This document shows, piece by piece, positions 1 through 12,179 of a DNA stretch of 64,000 nt; positions within the stretch are counted from its first letter, which is position 1, and each line of letters starts with the position of its first letter. Where the stretch lies: assembly GCA_022925895.1 (NCBI GenBank), contig JAKSYS010000319.1, positions 1 through 64,000 of the forward strand, in the 5' to 3' direction. The notes beneath the pieces were generated by a model. It was given only the letters and a program-made list of their open reading frames with translations. It was not told the DNA's origin and searched no databases. The translations under genes were made by a program, and so were the position numbers. Source of the DNA: Fragilaria crotonensis. Its lineage: Eukaryota > Bacillariophyta > Fragilariophyceae > Fragilariales > Fragilariaceae.

Positions 1-87
1 ACTCTGAGTGTACCCCAGGTACCGTTAGGATTTTTAACTGCCAACGATTGGCCACCTCGGGCAGAGTCGACGCGTCAACCCCGCATC

Positions 88-1451
88 TTGTGTGGGCGAC
101 AAATGTCTACTGGCAACACGTTCGTTTTCGTTCGGATGGTCCGACCAGTTGGCTTCGGAACGACTATTTCCCTTGTCTCGTCATTGCTACGTTTCAAGGC
201 TCAGTTGGACGCAAGGCATCGTTGCTGTTGCTCCTGTTGCTGTCTTGGAACGCCCTACGATCACATGACAGGAGCTTTCTGTGGCGCTTTGGGTGGCTTT
301 GATGGATTTTTCAAACCACCAATCTCTGGCCCAAACATGAACAGTATTCTTTTGCAATCGCAATCATTGATGCAACGGGGAAACGTGGTCGTCGATGTCG
401 CAGTTGACATCTACTATGATGCTCTCGAGTATGATGAAGAAGACGCGGACAGCATGGCAATTGACGTTGGTATGAGTCCACTGTTCGTCAGAGGCGGAGA
501 TCGACAACTTCCAAACAGCACTTCGCCTCCGCTTTCGGATGATGTATTGGTGGGCATTCCAGCTAAACTTCCGGCATATCCAGATCAACCTCCCCCGCCT
601 CCATACACGCCAGAATATCCTCCACCACCTCCTAAACAAGACAATGCGTATAGATCGTTGGAACCACCTCCGCCTCCGCAGGAACTCCCGCTCCGTTTTT
701 TGCGTGCGGGGAAGAATGACCCAATCGAAGGGAGGCGACGATACGAGCAAACTCTGGCTTGGCGTAAGGAGTATGGCATGGATCAAATTATCAAGAGTCC
801 TCATCCGTACTTTGAGCTTATCAAGCAACACTACCCACAATTTTTCCACTTGCGAGGTCGGAACAATGAGCCAGTTTGGTATGAAAGGCCCCTGGCGTCA
901 ATTTGAAGGCTCTGTCGACCGCTGGCGTTGATCTTGATGCCTTACTGCGACACTACGCCATGGTAACAGAGTTTGGGTGGCAATATCTTGAGCCAGATGA
1001 TATGGGGCGATCAATCACAGTCATTGATTTGGATGGCATTAAAATGACAGACTTTGTTGGTGATGTGGTCGATTTTACAAAAAAGTGCTCAGCGTTCACT
1101 GGATCTCACTATCCCGAGCGCGCTGGCTATGTTTTTGTTATCAATGTTCCGTACTGGTTCAATGTGATATGGAGCGTTGTCAAGAACTTTGTGGATTCGG
1201 TGACCTTGGAGAAGATTAGCATTGTCCGAGGAGAGAAAGCGATCATGACAGCAATGCTGGAACGCATCCCGATTGAAAACATACCTCCTGAGTACGGCGG
1301 CAAGAGTATGCCCCTGGGACTGAGTCCGGAAGAGCAAAAGTTGAAGGCCTTTATGATTCACAATTTGATGGTGGCGAACCGTACTTCCGATTGCGGGGGC
1401 GTTGAGGGCAACTGCCACTTCTGCACATGGGTACCGGCGAGAAGTTACTAG
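88..1451 (+). CDS. Sec14-like (CRAL-TRIO) lipid-transfer protein, one frame break
   Basis: Likely phosphatidylinositol/lipid-binding transfer protein of the Sec14 family acting at the cytosolic face of membranes. The first half has an acidic N-terminus, several PPPPP tracts (about residues 165-200), then a CRAL-TRIO N-terminal helix region (LRFLRAGKNDPIEGRRRYEQ). The second half is the lipid-binding lobe, with SITVIDLDGIKMTDFV, HYPERAGYVFVINVP and IPPEYGGKSMPLG, and a Cys-rich end finishing in PARSY. The halves lie in different frames: the reading passes from PVWYERP to GVNLKALSTAGVD near 889-896, where one base seems missing next to a CCCC run. That is either a sequence error or a recent lesion. 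The true start is uncertain: ATGs at 88 and 337 are both possible. The gene converges on the next one with about 80 bp between stops. Family call is confident; the intact state is not. Confidence 0.85.
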
Positions 1452-1533
1452 TGGAAGTGAAACGCGACAACGAGTTACATCGTACATGATGATGAAGCTA
1501 TGTAGTACTCCGTTTACAGAGAGCACTAATAAA

Positions 1534-2478
1534 TTAAGTTTCGCTTTGAAAGGGTTTGTACTGATAGTACTTCGGTCGACTATCCAATCGAAAGTGTAGC
1601 CACGCGATTCCGGTCCCGGAGGTTGACAACCAAACCGTCTTGGATGTGCCGTTGACTCGATGTTGATACTCTTTCGCAGCCAATTGCCAAACGCGTGATA
1701 CTTGATGGATCGGAGCCTGACGGCAAAATGCTGCTAGATGGGAATAAGCAACAAGGTGAGGCTGCTCCTCAATGTTGTTGTTTTTGAGCATTGCACGGTG
1801 CTGCGACACCGCGGCACACGGTACAATAAGTTGAGCATCGCCTCCCATATTGGGAAAGGCACATCCCTGCAAAGTTTCACAGCAGGAAGCAGACATGTGT
1901 TCTGCAAAGGCCTGTGGGTCAGGACTAGACTCGGCGAAGGATCGCAAATGAGGTGCGTCGACCAAGACAAATTCAAACTGTTTGGTCTGCCAATTGGCAG
2001 AATCGCAGCCTTTGGTTTCGAAAAATACCGCCTCGAAGGGCGAGTCGCGAATGATGTTCATGATACCATGCGAGTTGGCTGGGTCAGACGCCAGGGCCAT
2101 GGTCCAGGATTGAATCGAGAGTGGTTCGTCGCCGCAAAATGCCGCGTATCGTGACACGGAACGATCTTGGTGTTGAGGAACAATCTTGTAGTTAATGTCA
2201 CTGCATGGCGGCTTACTGCTGTTGAGTTTTGACTGACGGCTATTTGCCGTCTTCTGCATGGCAGCGAGGAAGGTCATGAGAATTGCGGCAACGAGCAGAA
2301 GAAAACCTTTCTGAAAGACACGGTTATCCAAGTAGGGCGGCGATAACGGTCTGGCGTGGTCACTGCGAGACTTTACTTTTAGTTGCATACCGCAGCCCTT
2401 CTTTGCCATGAGCCAAGGTTCCAATGTCGTGGGCTGCTGACTTGCCTGTACGGAGTGTGCTTCACGATTCGTCGTCAT
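1534..2478 (-). CDS. DUF6940-type protein with N-terminal membrane anchor
   Basis: An uninterrupted 314-residue protein of unknown function. Residues about 57-74 (KGFLLLVAAILMTFLAAM) form one hydrophobic segment, suggesting a type II membrane anchor or signal anchor. The rest matches my memory of the DUF6940 family found in bacteria and algae: FEAVFFET, then FEFVLVDAPHLRSF, PQAFAEHM, FPNMGGDAQLIVPC, YSHLAAFCRQAP and the C-terminal signature WLHFRLDSRPKYYQYKPF. No catalytic residues can be assigned from sequence. The start at 2478 is the first ATG and leaves a 480-bp divergent intergenic region shared with the LRR gene. The anchor is the odd part, since the bacterial relatives I recall are soluble. 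Family assignment by eye. Confidence 0.75.
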   Translation of the reverse strand: MTTNREAHSVQASQQPTTLEPWLMAKKGCGMQLKVKSRSDHARPLSPPYLDNRVFQKGFLLLVAAILMTFLAAMQKTANSRQSKLNSSKPPCSDINYKIVPQHQDRSVSRYAAFCGDEPLSIQSWTMALASDPANSHGIMNIIRDSPFEAVFFETKGCDSANWQTKQFEFVLVDAPHLRSFAESSPDPQAFAEHMSASCCETLQGCAFPNMGGDAQLIVPCAAVSQHRAMLKNNNIEEQPHLVAYSHLAAFCRQAPIHQVSRVWQLAAKEYQHRVNGTSKTVWLSTSGTGIAWLHFRLDSRPKYYQYKPFQSET

Positions 2479-2958
2479 GAAACAAGTATCGCATCATCTT
2501 ACGGCAGCCAACAACACAACCAGCTTCTTCAGAATTCATGACCGAATAGAATTGAGATTTGAGATTACACCCTCTCCGAGTATCGTCTGACTGAGTGTAC
2601 TCCGCATACACTACTGGTACAGCAGATACATAGGACAAGGACAGCATGAGTTCCTGTGCATAATGTCGAATGTCGTACAGTACCACGTTGACATGACATA
2701 TGCACTAAGTATGACAGTATGGGAGTTTGTCATACGAAATACCATTCTATCCATCCACAGCCCCGTATAGTACATCTGTTGTGAATTGTGAACACAAAAC
2801 ACAACATTCAAACCAAACACACCTATAAAATTATGGCGCGCAAAATCTCAACTTTCATTCCTTCCAGTACGCATCGCCATACCCCATCGCAAGGCAAATT
2901 TTGCATCGACAGGATCGAGGTTTGAAGATTGAACCGATCACCTTTCACAACAGAAGCT
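2479..2958. promoter_or_regulatory. divergent intergenic region (bidirectional promoter candidate)
   Basis: A 480-bp AT-leaning stretch between two head-to-head genes, so both promoters must lie here. A TATA-like run (cctataaaattatgg) lies near 2821-2835, about 125 bp upstream of the LRR gene start. No other motif could be assigned. Confidence 0.4.
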
Positions 2959-3951
2959 ATGTTTATCAAAAAGGATTTGCGAAAAATTCCTCGCATCTTA
3001 GCAGATGCAGCTCTTTTCGAAGACGAACGAGAAAGCACGGACGAGAGCGCCCCTAAGCGAGTTAAGCGCGACAGGTTGACTGACCTGAAATTGGCGCGTC
3101 GGAAGGCCGAATTCCAAGGTTCTCTGAGTGTCCTTTGCCATCCATCTAATTCCCCGTCCCTCAAGCACTTGGTGAGTCTCTCAGTTTATGATTGCGACAT
3201 CAAGTCACTCGATGGCATAGGGTTCCTTGGGTCGGCGGTGGACGGCAGTCGGGATATTTGCTGTCCAGCACTAGAATGTTTGAACGTTGGTCGCAATCCC
3301 ATCACAACTTTACCTGATGAATTGAGTATGCTGAGCCAGTCTCTCAAGGAATTGTGGTGCGATGATTGTCAGATTCAAGGCCCGCTTCCTCCATGCGTCG
3401 TGACTCTGGATAAACTTGAGACTCTGCACATGGCTAACAACAATATCACTGAGATTCCGGCTGACATCTCAAAGCTCCAAAATTTGAAACATCTCTGTTT
3501 GGATAACAACAAGATTGACTTCGTCCCCATCAATGTGTCATCCCTGAAGAGGCTTGATGTTCTCCTTCTGCGACACAATCGCATTTCGAAGCTACCAGAT
3601 TTGCCATCGAACGTGAGACTCTTGCACGTCTCCTCCAATCTCTTGGAACGTTTACCTTCCTCCTTAAACTTATGCTCTGGATTACAACAATTGTTTGCAA
3701 ACAACAATAAACTTACATCAATTCCATTCGACATTGATGAATTGGCTGGTCTCAAACGATTAAATCTGTCCAACAATTTGATCGAGGAAGTCCCAACTTC
3801 CTTTACCGCGCGCTTCGGAGCGCCCGATAAGGCGACAGGTCTTTGCTCGCTCAAAGATGAATGCGTGACCTACGTAGGTCAGAATCCCTTCTTGCTTGAG
3901 GACGTGGCATCCCCCATCAAGCGCTGTAGCCGTGCTGTTCTGGCAGGCTGA
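2959..3951 (+). CDS. leucine-rich repeat protein
   Basis: An intact 330-residue protein. The first ATG (2959) gives MFIKKDLRKIPRILADA. After a charged N-terminal 50 residues come about nine LRRs of the LxxLxLxxNxIxxLP type, e.g. LKELWCDDCQIQGPLP, LETLHMANNNITEIP, LKHLCLDNNKIDFVP, LDVLLLRHNRISKLP, LQQLFANNNKLTSIP and LKRLNLSNNLIEEVP. It has no signal peptide, membrane segment or kinase domain, so it is probably a cytosolic or nuclear scaffold binding other proteins. The C-terminal 45 residues (CSLKDECVTYVGQNPFLLED) cap the array and may be a small folded end. The partner is unknown. The neighbour upstream is divergent and the one downstream convergent, so it is a single transcription unit. Confidence 0.85.
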   Translation: MFIKKDLRKIPRILADAALFEDERESTDESAPKRVKRDRLTDLKLARRKAEFQGSLSVLCHPSNSPSLKHLVSLSVYDCDIKSLDGIGFLGSAVDGSRDICCPALECLNVGRNPITTLPDELSMLSQSLKELWCDDCQIQGPLPPCVVTLDKLETLHMANNNITEIPADISKLQNLKHLCLDNNKIDFVPINVSSLKRLDVLLLRHNRISKLPDLPSNVRLLHVSSNLLERLPSSLNLCSGLQQLFANNNKLTSIPFDIDELAGLKRLNLSNNLIEEVPTSFTARFGAPDKATGLCSLKDECVTYVGQNPFLLEDVASPIKRCSRAVLAG

Positions 3952-4125
3952 ACAAACATTTCCGACAAATGGAGCGAGGCAAGACGTCGTCGATCCGAAG
4001 GAATGACCCTTAGGAAGAATAATAGATGCACTAGCTCGATAACAATTTCTTATTAAGATTGTTGTTTCTTTTACATTTCTTTCGTTTTCCATCTATCCAG
4101 CGGCCGCCATTCAGCTGGCTTGCTC

Positions 4126-5053
4126 CTATTGAGCGAAGAGGATTGCACACAAAACGAGAAACCACAAGCTGCCTGTCTTCGAGTCTGACGATGACACGAG
4201 GCCTATTGCATCACCTTTCATCCCCGAATTGCCTTCATATTTGGTTCCTTCGTGATTATTTTTGCGTTCTGGGTAAGGAACTTTTTCCAGTGCCCAGTCG
4301 GGCCATTGGTCTTTGGGAAGTGCGTATCGTGTCGAACACACCAATCCAATACCGGTTCCGCGAAATTGACACACTCCGTCACAGCAAACATCGCTCGCAG
4401 TGCAATTCGACTTCTCTGGGCCGAGATCCGTCGCCACGCATGGCGTCACGGAGCCGTCGGTACATTGACAAAATTCGGCTGCATCGGCTTGAATTTTCGG
4501 GCATGTATTCGAATCGAAGGCATTATCCGATATTGCGTCAAGTTGTGCGCAGGTTAATCCGGGTAGGTAGCCGCTATCACCAATGAAACGCGAAGGATCT
4601 CCAATTCTCAATCCTTGGCATATATCGCACGCGTCGGAGCCAATGTAGCTCGCTTCACAAGGACCGCCACCGGAGTTGCAACCACAGGGGTTGTCGCTAG
4701 AATGTGTTTCAGCTTGTATGCTACCGCAGACGGATGGCTTTGTGACTCCATTCTCATTATCTAAAATATCGATGCACTTGACTGACCCGCTGCTAAATGT
4801 GCTACCTGCTCTGTAATGCACGACTGCGTTGGGGTAGGCCATGTCACTGTTCATGCAATCGTCAAAGGAAGTAAGTATTCCGTTTCGATGCTTGACGCCT
4901 ACAATCGATTGCGAAGTATGAAAGCACTCACCACGAAGAGCTAGGACATGGTTGGCATATCCACGTTCCAGAGGCATCGACAAGAAAGACAATGATAGAG
5001 ACAAAGACGAACAGTGAACACAATGTTTTTGAAGTATCAAGGATCATCGTCAT
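4126..5053 (-). CDS. Cys-rich secreted protein with C-terminal hydrophobic tail, one frame break
   Basis: About 300 residues, probably secreted or surface-anchored. The main frame (4126-5040) lacks a good leader, but an overlapping frame starting at 5053 gives an excellent signal peptide (MTMILDTSK, then a run of F/V/I to LVDASG) that should join the main frame around 4960-4985. That points to a one-base indel or an unrecognised splice. The mature part is Cys-rich: DNPCGCNSGGGPCE, then the module C-x2-C...LPGLTCAQLDA...NTCPKIQ...FCQC, then CCDGVCQFRGTG. This module also occurs in the gene at 16065-16478. The last 14 residues (LWFLVLCAILFAQ) are hydrophobic with no basic tail, so a GPI-attachment signal or terminal membrane anchor is plausible. 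Function unknown; a cell-surface or wall role is inference. Confidence 0.7.
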
Positions 5054-5935
5054 GTCTATTTCAGGTTTTGTGAGGTGCGAGGAGGAAGTCGGAATTGGCG
5101 ATGATCGTCGAAAAGAGTTGGATACATTTTTAGAAGGCACCAAGAATACTTACAGCTTAAAGTATACAACAACACAGTACTGTCGTACTCAAGTACTGAT
5201 AACGAGTACTGGTGTTGTGGAGTACTTAGAACGCAGTCTCTGTTGGCAGTGACACAGGCGGAGTGTGTTGTTGACATAAACGACGATTCCTCGAATAGCA
5301 AAAGAATGATCAAACTAAGGGATTAGGCAAGTGGCAGGCCTTCCTTTAAGTTGCCAAAGAGAAATCGACAGATAAGAAAATGCTGACGACTTGCTTGCCG
5401 CGTGAAGAAGAACTTCATAGGGCTGCGTCGCATCAGAACCCAGCACCAACCGAAGAAAGACGTAAACAAAAGGAATTTGTCATGTTTACAGACAGAAACA
5501 GAAACAAAAACTTGAACTAATTATCGGGTTGTCACCGTATCCCGGCCGGTACAGAGCAACAGGAGTGCAATCTTGTTTGCTCCCAAAAATGTCAAATTGG
5601 TATGCTGATCCATGTCTTGTCCATGTCTGTCAATTGCAGACTACTTGCTTCCATTACTTTTGTGTTCTCATCATTTTCTCTTTGAAAAAGTTACTACTGG
5701 TACAAAATGTATGTTGAGTCTCCTCATTTGGAGAATCCAAGATTTCACAAGCTTTTCCGCCAACATTTTGTATGCCTTTCTAGTAGTCCTTTGAGAATTA
5801 CTTCCTATGGTGGAAATTCACCCTTTGTTTGACAGAGGATGGAGCGAGTGAAGGGAAGGGAAGAATGATGCTGCCGTGCATTGTCCAGCAACTCCTCTTT
5901 CCCATTGTGTTTTGCAATACATTGGTTGGAAATGG
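5054..5935. other. intergenic, no gene seen
   Basis: No coding stretch of note. 5175-5235 is rich in AGTACT/GTAC words resembling the dispersed GTAC-rich islands elsewhere in the window. From about 5480 the DNA becomes AT-rich, marking the edge of the transposon-relic region. Confidence 0.4.
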
Positions 5936-6395
5936 GCATTGGACAATCTTTACAAGAACACTGGTATTAGTGAAGGAGTCGTCCGTGTTTTGGTTCACAA
6001 GTTCATTGAATTCCAGAGTACTGTGCTTTAGTACATTCTTGCCACAGAAATGGCAGAAGATACCACAGAGCAAACTCCAGAAGACAAGAAAGCTGGATTG
6101 CCAGGCTGCATCAAATCAATGGATGTGACTCACATTCTACTAGAAAAGGTCAAACATAGATTGAGAAACAAGCCACCTTGGCTTCAAAAGTTCAGATACA
6201 GCAAGGAGTTACAATATCACAGTCAACAATTGTCAGAAAACATTGGCAACAACTACAACAGGTCACCCCGTAAGGATGGAATGACAAAACTGTGGTTATC
6301 TTTGACAACTTTGGAGTTGCTCTAACCAATGGCATAATTCTACAGGACATCACGTTTGAGTTGTATGATGTTGACTCTCACTGTTCTGTTTTTAA
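5936..6395 (+). pseudogene. PIF/Harbinger-like transposase fragment
   Basis: A degraded DDE-type transposase of the Harbinger class (cut-and-paste DNA transposition). In order one can read GISEGVVRVLVHKFIEF (a segment that precedes the catalytic domain in stramenopile copies), then AGLPGCIKSMDVTHILLEKV with the first catalytic Asp, then, in other frames, TGHPVRWNDKTVVIFDNFGV. At least one in-frame stop (near 6031) and frame changes near 6170 and 6276 separate these pieces, so it cannot make an active protein. The end of the domain, with the last acidic residue, was not found downstream. Terminal inverted repeats were not located. Confidence 0.7.
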
Positions 6396-9300
6396 ACAAA
6401 AATATGCTGGTGTGTCATTGATTGTTGATTGCATTTGATTCATTAAGTCTTGAATCTAAAAAAAATGAGATGTTATTATCCTTGACTTCCAACATCTTAG
6501 CAAACTCCATCTGAGTATCACTTTTGGGCTGGATATTGGTAAGTGCGGTTGTGTAATATTTATCAAGGAAGTGATGCTCTTTCCATTGAATGGACTGTAT
6601 GCTGCTTTGCAATTGCAATCTGCTTCAAAAGCGTAGCCTCCGTGCAAAAGGGGACTGGGGAAGTGCTGCTCCAGTGTCTCTCTCTCTTTTCACAGCATGG
6701 GCACATTCTGTTCTAACAACCTGCTTTCAAATATTCCATCCTTTTCATTCAGGACGGGTGATATTGCCAATCTGGAACTGCTTTGTTTGTATATTACATA
6801 GTCCTCTTCATTTTCTCTGATGAAACCCCAAAGGAAGAAAGCACAAAAGAATTTCAGGAAAAACCAATCCTCAGGTATGCTGTTGGTGCCAGCAACATCT
6901 GCCTGGTTGTCACAACCCTGCTGGTCATCTCTCCTTGTGCTGCATCTGCTGGTTGCTGGTGTCTATTCGGTGTCAGACAAGACGTTGTCATCGGCTTTGT
7001 CATCATCACCAACAACACTAATACTCCCTTTGCGACGTATGTCACGTTCACGTATGAACCTATGATAATCGTCAATGGACTTTCCAGACGGAAGCGTCCC
7101 ATCTTTGTATTCACCTTCGGAATCCTTTGCGCACCATGCGAGCGCGTTCCTCCCATTTCTTAGTACTTTCTTGACACATATCAACATAATAGTGAGAACT
7201 GAGATATCAACAGGCTTTGCTAACTTTTTTGATGCCAACAAATTATTGTAATGCCGTTGGGCTTGTTTGCATGGATAGCAAGCATGCTGCCGGAACTCTT
7301 TTGTGGGAAAAACAGTCCTTAAGCTTTCTTGTGTTCAGTGCACAACGGCGTCAGGCAGTTCACCAGCATCAGCCACAACAGATATGTTCCGATCATCATT
7401 GTTCACTGAGACTGCTGGAACATCTTCATCAAGATTTTGGAAATGGTTTACTATACCAAGTACCATCTGTTCTGGTAGTATTGATAGTTCATCGGAATCA
7501 TCCAAAACAAGGTTACTTTTGCAAAGCAATGCTCTTTATTCTTTTTCCGTGACACCGGTACCGGAACAAAAGACAGCAGAATCATACGCAGGAAAAAAGA
7601 CTGGTTGCTGAAGCTCTTCCATCAATTCATAGCCTCCAGCAACTTTAAGGGCTCAAGCTTCTTCCTGCTTGTCTTCCTGGATGAAGTTGGCATAATGACA
7701 GGTTGTGATGGAATTGCCTCCAATTGAGATCCTGGAGGAGGATGGTATATCAAATGCAACACTAAGGGAAAGATCGTGGACACAACATTTTCCTCCAAAA
7801 TAAAATAGGGGCGGGTCAGTTTTTCATCGCAGCTTTTTGCAATATGGTAAGGGTGGGCCTCATTGTACTGTTGGAGCCCTCCACAATGTACTGGTGGAGT
7901 AATTCTTAGAGATGTAGCTACAACTCCACCAAGTCGGTGGCAAAGGGAGGGGAATTCCTTTATTTTGCAGGAAATGCATGTCCCCCGAAAAAGAAGATAA
8001 AGTTGTCCTCATGACAACAAGTATCAAGTTCATTTTGGATCTACTCAGTTGCTCTCACTGACTTTCCCATATAAGGTGCTACTCATTATGATCTTTGCAG
8101 TGTGGCTCCAAAAAGTACCAAGCAACGAAAAGTCAAGTATTCTTACATTCTGGATAGCTGCATATCTGTTCGCTCTATGCAATACATCTATTTCTATTCG
8201 GGGCTCACAAAAATTGGTTGTGCGATGAGCAACTTTATACGGATCTTGGTCCAGTTTTTGGTGCACACATAGACTTCTACAGCATTCCCCCAATCATGTA
8301 TTTCATTCCAGATATCCCTTGATCTGGCATTTATTGTAAACTAACAAAACAAAAATGTTCCCGATAGTTGCATTGTTTGCATTTTGACAGGCATGATAGC
8401 TTCAAGCTTGACCTTTATTATACTAATGGATTCCACAGCCTATTTTGTTGTCAGATTATAGATTATTGGTGCCAGCCAGGACCTTCAATCAGGACAACTT
8501 AGTTGTCATCAAAGTCCCATGCATTGTTGTCATTTTTGCCTTTTTTCATGTAAGAAGCATTGTTCTTGCCAAGGAAGCCATTTGAAAGCGAGCAATATGC
8601 TCCATTTCTTCCAAGCAATTGTGCGCTTGCTCTGCTGTTGTGATAGACTAGAGCTTAAGATTGTACACCAAATTGTTGAACCATGCAGTTCCATCACAGC
8701 GGCTTCACCCACTATACTTTAAGATGTGTCTTCTTTTTGTTTGCTAAATTTCACCACGCCACAAATCAGAGTATGTCTTTATGCCAGTGCTCGGGAATCA
8801 TTAATTTTAATTTAATACCAAATAATAGTATTTGTAGATTTGCAAAGAGGATTTTAGACAATTTCTGTCAACATTAGTCAATCATGAGTCATTCTTCATC
8901 AGGTTCATCCCTATTGATATCACTGTCAGAATTGTTCTGCATTATTCCCGGCAGATTCATTACAAAGACAAAGTAGACTTCGATGGCTTCCTCGAGATGA
9001 GGAAGACTTCAAACTCAGGTGGCTGGAAGAAGTTACATGCAATGCATAAGAGGTGATCTCACAGCCATTGTAGGGGAGGATGGTGCAATATGTTGCTCCT
9101 GAGAATGTGTTGGTTGCAGTGCCATGTAGCTAATGAGTTGGGGGCATTGCATCCTGAGAAAGGTGGGTGGCAAGTGGCAAGCCTCTGCTTTAAAAAAAGC
9201 AATGATCTGACGGTGACAATATAAGTTGGAATTCAGTGCAGAGCAATGAATGACTTCAATCTTGCTTGTTTATGTAAAAAGTACTGGGATAGATAGTTGC

Positions 9301-9959
9301 TTCTGAATACCCAAGTTGCAATGCATAGCAATAATGTAAGAGAAGCAACACGGCCACCAGGCTAAAAACTTGTACGGTCAATAAGATTATGGTCGACAAT
9401 ACAAATATAAGGGCATTACATGTTAACTGAGATTATGCCAGGATGATGGGTTCACTAAATGTGGTACCAACGAAAAAATGTTGTTTTGAAGAAAACCACA
9501 AGCAAAATGGAACATGTTGTGCTCGTACCAAATAAGATCCACGTTTTTTCATATACTTACCATATATGTTTATAACAAGAAGTGTGGTGAATGTTTATGT
9601 ACGCTAAACACATAGTAAAGGTTTCTCCATAATACTACGACATGTTGTAGTAATGCACAAATATGTTTGAAATGATGCAATGTCACATATCCACATGATC
9701 AGGTACTACATGTTTTTTCCAAGTGTTATCTTCACTCAAATCTTCTATTTGTTACCTCCTCATTTTGACAAGCTTATCTGCAAGCAAGTATTCTGATAGC
9801 ACTTGTTGAAGCCCATGGCAGCATTGTTGGTGAAATTACCACAGCATCAAGACAACATCCCATATTGTGATGACTATATTTTGTTGATAGGGCTATCACA
9901 TGCAAAGGAATGCACCAGCCACAGTTATCTGGTGACCCAGAATGGTGTCAAAGCATTGC
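6396..9959. other. AT-rich transposon-relic DNA without intact genes
   Basis: About 3.6 kb with only short, mutually overlapping open stretches. Minus-strand stretches at 6963-7241, 7335-7529 and 8045-8293 have plausible protein composition and could be eroded transposase exons, but I recognise no motif in them. 8800-9900 holds no usable open frame on either strand. Confidence 0.45.
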
Positions 9960-10085
9960 ACTTGCATAAAGTGATGTAACAGAATCCCACATGACACTGA
10001 TCGATTCCATCCAATCTGACGGGTAAAGCAATGGCACCCTCCTTTTCTTGTTGTCCATTTCTGTTCAAAGTTTTAAACTTCTGGA
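9960..10085 (-). pseudogene. possible piggyBac-like transposase N-terminal fragment
   Basis: Reading the minus strand, a short patch gives LPVRLDGIDQCHVGF followed by frame-shifted residues. This resembles a conserved N-terminal patch I recall from diatom piggyBac-type transposases (D-x2-CxVGFLPxHM). The patch is short and broken and the assignment is tentative. It runs in the same direction as the zinc-finger fragment at 10983-11459, but lies on the wrong side to belong to the same copy. Confidence 0.3.
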
Positions 10086-10982
10086 GCCTACCACCAATAA
10101 CATCAAACGCAAAAATGTTATGCTGATTGCATTATGTACAATTAGCCACTTTACAGGTCAAAAGTGAATGAGTATGGTGCATGGGCATTTGCTTTCAACT
10201 GGCCTCTTGAAGGTACAAGTAGTACCTCATGCAACCTGCTGCTTGCTTCACTTGGTGATGAGCGATTGGTGGGGAAGAGTTCCTTAAGTGCAACTGCTGC
10301 CATACTAGTTTTTGCTTGTCATTCATCTCTTTAAAAGAATCAAAGTCTTTCTTGGAAAACTCATCACCTCCTTATGGTGGTGTGTTCTTGGATTGCATTC
10401 TTTGACTCCAGCCATGCATTTTTGACAATCATAAAGAGATTGAAAGAGCGCTAAACCCAGCCAGGAAATATTTTAGAACGAAAAAGACGACAAATTTTGG
10501 CTATCACCGCTAACATCCAATTTCTTACACTACTAGGACAAACTGAGGCGTACAGATTGCTCCTGAGTTCTTTGCCTGTCTCAATCTGGCCTATCTTTGA
10601 AATACGGTCTCATCATGGTGGAGATACGATGACACAAAGAAAGGTGATTTTTTCAAGCTCATTTTGTTGTTTGTCCCAAAGAAAAAAACAAGTGGAAGGA
10701 CAAAATTCACCAAAATTGCCCACGCAAAATTGATTTTTAAAGAGATTTCACGTACTAAATGGGCTTGTTAAGCTTGATCATCGCCATGATCATGGGTGCT
10801 ACCTCCTGTGAATTAACTGACAACACCATTTATGATCATATCAAATAGGACTACCTCTGTCTTCTTCTCCTTCTGGATATTGCAATTGCCTTTGTTGCAG
10901 TCCAGCTTTGTATGGCAGGATGCATCGCACTTTTGTCAGCGTCGTCGCTACTTGAATTTCCTGGAATGAAATTTTTCTCCTC

Positions 10983-11459
10983 TTATGAGTCCCATGATGC
11001 CGCATTTTCATCAAAATTTGTTGCTTCAGAGATATCAGCGTGGCCAGAAATTTCAACAGCGACACGACGGCGAGATGGCGGGAGAGTCCGGTTGGTGTGT
11101 GCACCGACACACACTGCCTCTTGAGCAGCAGCACAACAGGGGTCAAACAATGAATCAGCTTTGTGGAATAGATCAATGCAGCTCCATGCGCTGTACCTAT
11201 TCGCTATGCATAGAGAGACATTGCAGGTAGAACATAACCAGGAGGTTGTTTTCCTGCCATGTCGGCTATGCTTTTGAATACCTGGTGAATGGTCCAGACA
11301 ACAACACCAGACACAACTGGTTTGCTTTTGAGCAGAACTTGGAACATTTACAAGTCTTTGGCTTCGCCTTTTGAAATTAGCTTTGGCCTGAGAAGAAAGC
11401 CTCCCGTTTATTGAAGAGAGAATCACTTCCTGTACGCTTGCTTCGTCATTTGTCATCAT
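10983..11459 (-). pseudogene. piggyBac-like transposase C-terminal zinc-finger fragment
   Basis: This minus-strand stretch encodes a Cys-rich end typical of piggyBac transposases: CVWCCCLDHSPGIQKHSRHG, then RKTTSWLCSTCNVSLC, then WSCIDLFHKADSL. That is the C-x2-C ... R-x-x ... C-x2-C-x-x-x-LC pattern ending in C-x4-FH. Upstream on the same strand (11.5-12.2 kb) the DDE core expected to precede it is not readable, so this is a relic. The piggyBac family cuts at TTAA; no flanking TTAA pair was assigned. Confidence 0.6.
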
Positions 11460-12179
11460 CTAGTATTCCTCATCACTGCTGCTGCTTGCAGTGTAGTTCA
11501 ATTCCAAAGCAGCTTTAACTGTAAGATCATTAGCAAGAAGTTGACAATACTGATGAAAATGAGCATTGACGTGCCCGAATTCTCTGGAAGTCCATGAATG
11601 ATTTGCATTTATCGCTGGCTAAAAATGCGGCTGTTCAACTAAGAAGATTGACGGAATGATACGCGTGGTACACAGTTGTCAAAATCAAACGCATCCAAAT
11701 TTCAGCAACTGACTGGGCCACAACTTGAATGCACCGACTTGACGTTTTTCGAAAGCAACTGTACACATCAATTGGTCCTTTGTCCCTGTTCCAGGCAGGT
11801 TGCAACCACCTTGTCTGGGAGAAGATGCTGCCTTCCCACTGGAGGAGGGTACCCTTGTTCAACAATAATCAGCGGGGTGCACATGGCTCTCCACTGGTCA
11901 AACGTTGTTTGCACACTAGCTATGCTGATCGACAGCATGTGATCCTGTCTCAAACTCCATTTCCGGGACAACTCTTCCATCAACAATCCAACGCAGATGC
12001 TGCCAATCCAAATAAGAAATTTCTGACATACACTGTCCTCGTATCTCATTGCTGATTTGAACACAAACAACACAAACAGTTTTTCTCGGTGACGCCGCAA
12101 CGAACAAAGCATTATCAAGATTAGTACCTGATGCCATTCCACGAAGCAATTGGCATCGGTAAGGCACATCTGGGATTGA

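Noticed and set aside
3375-3854. Minus-strand protein overlapping the LRR gene
   Set aside because: Antisense shadow of the LRR codons with no domain.
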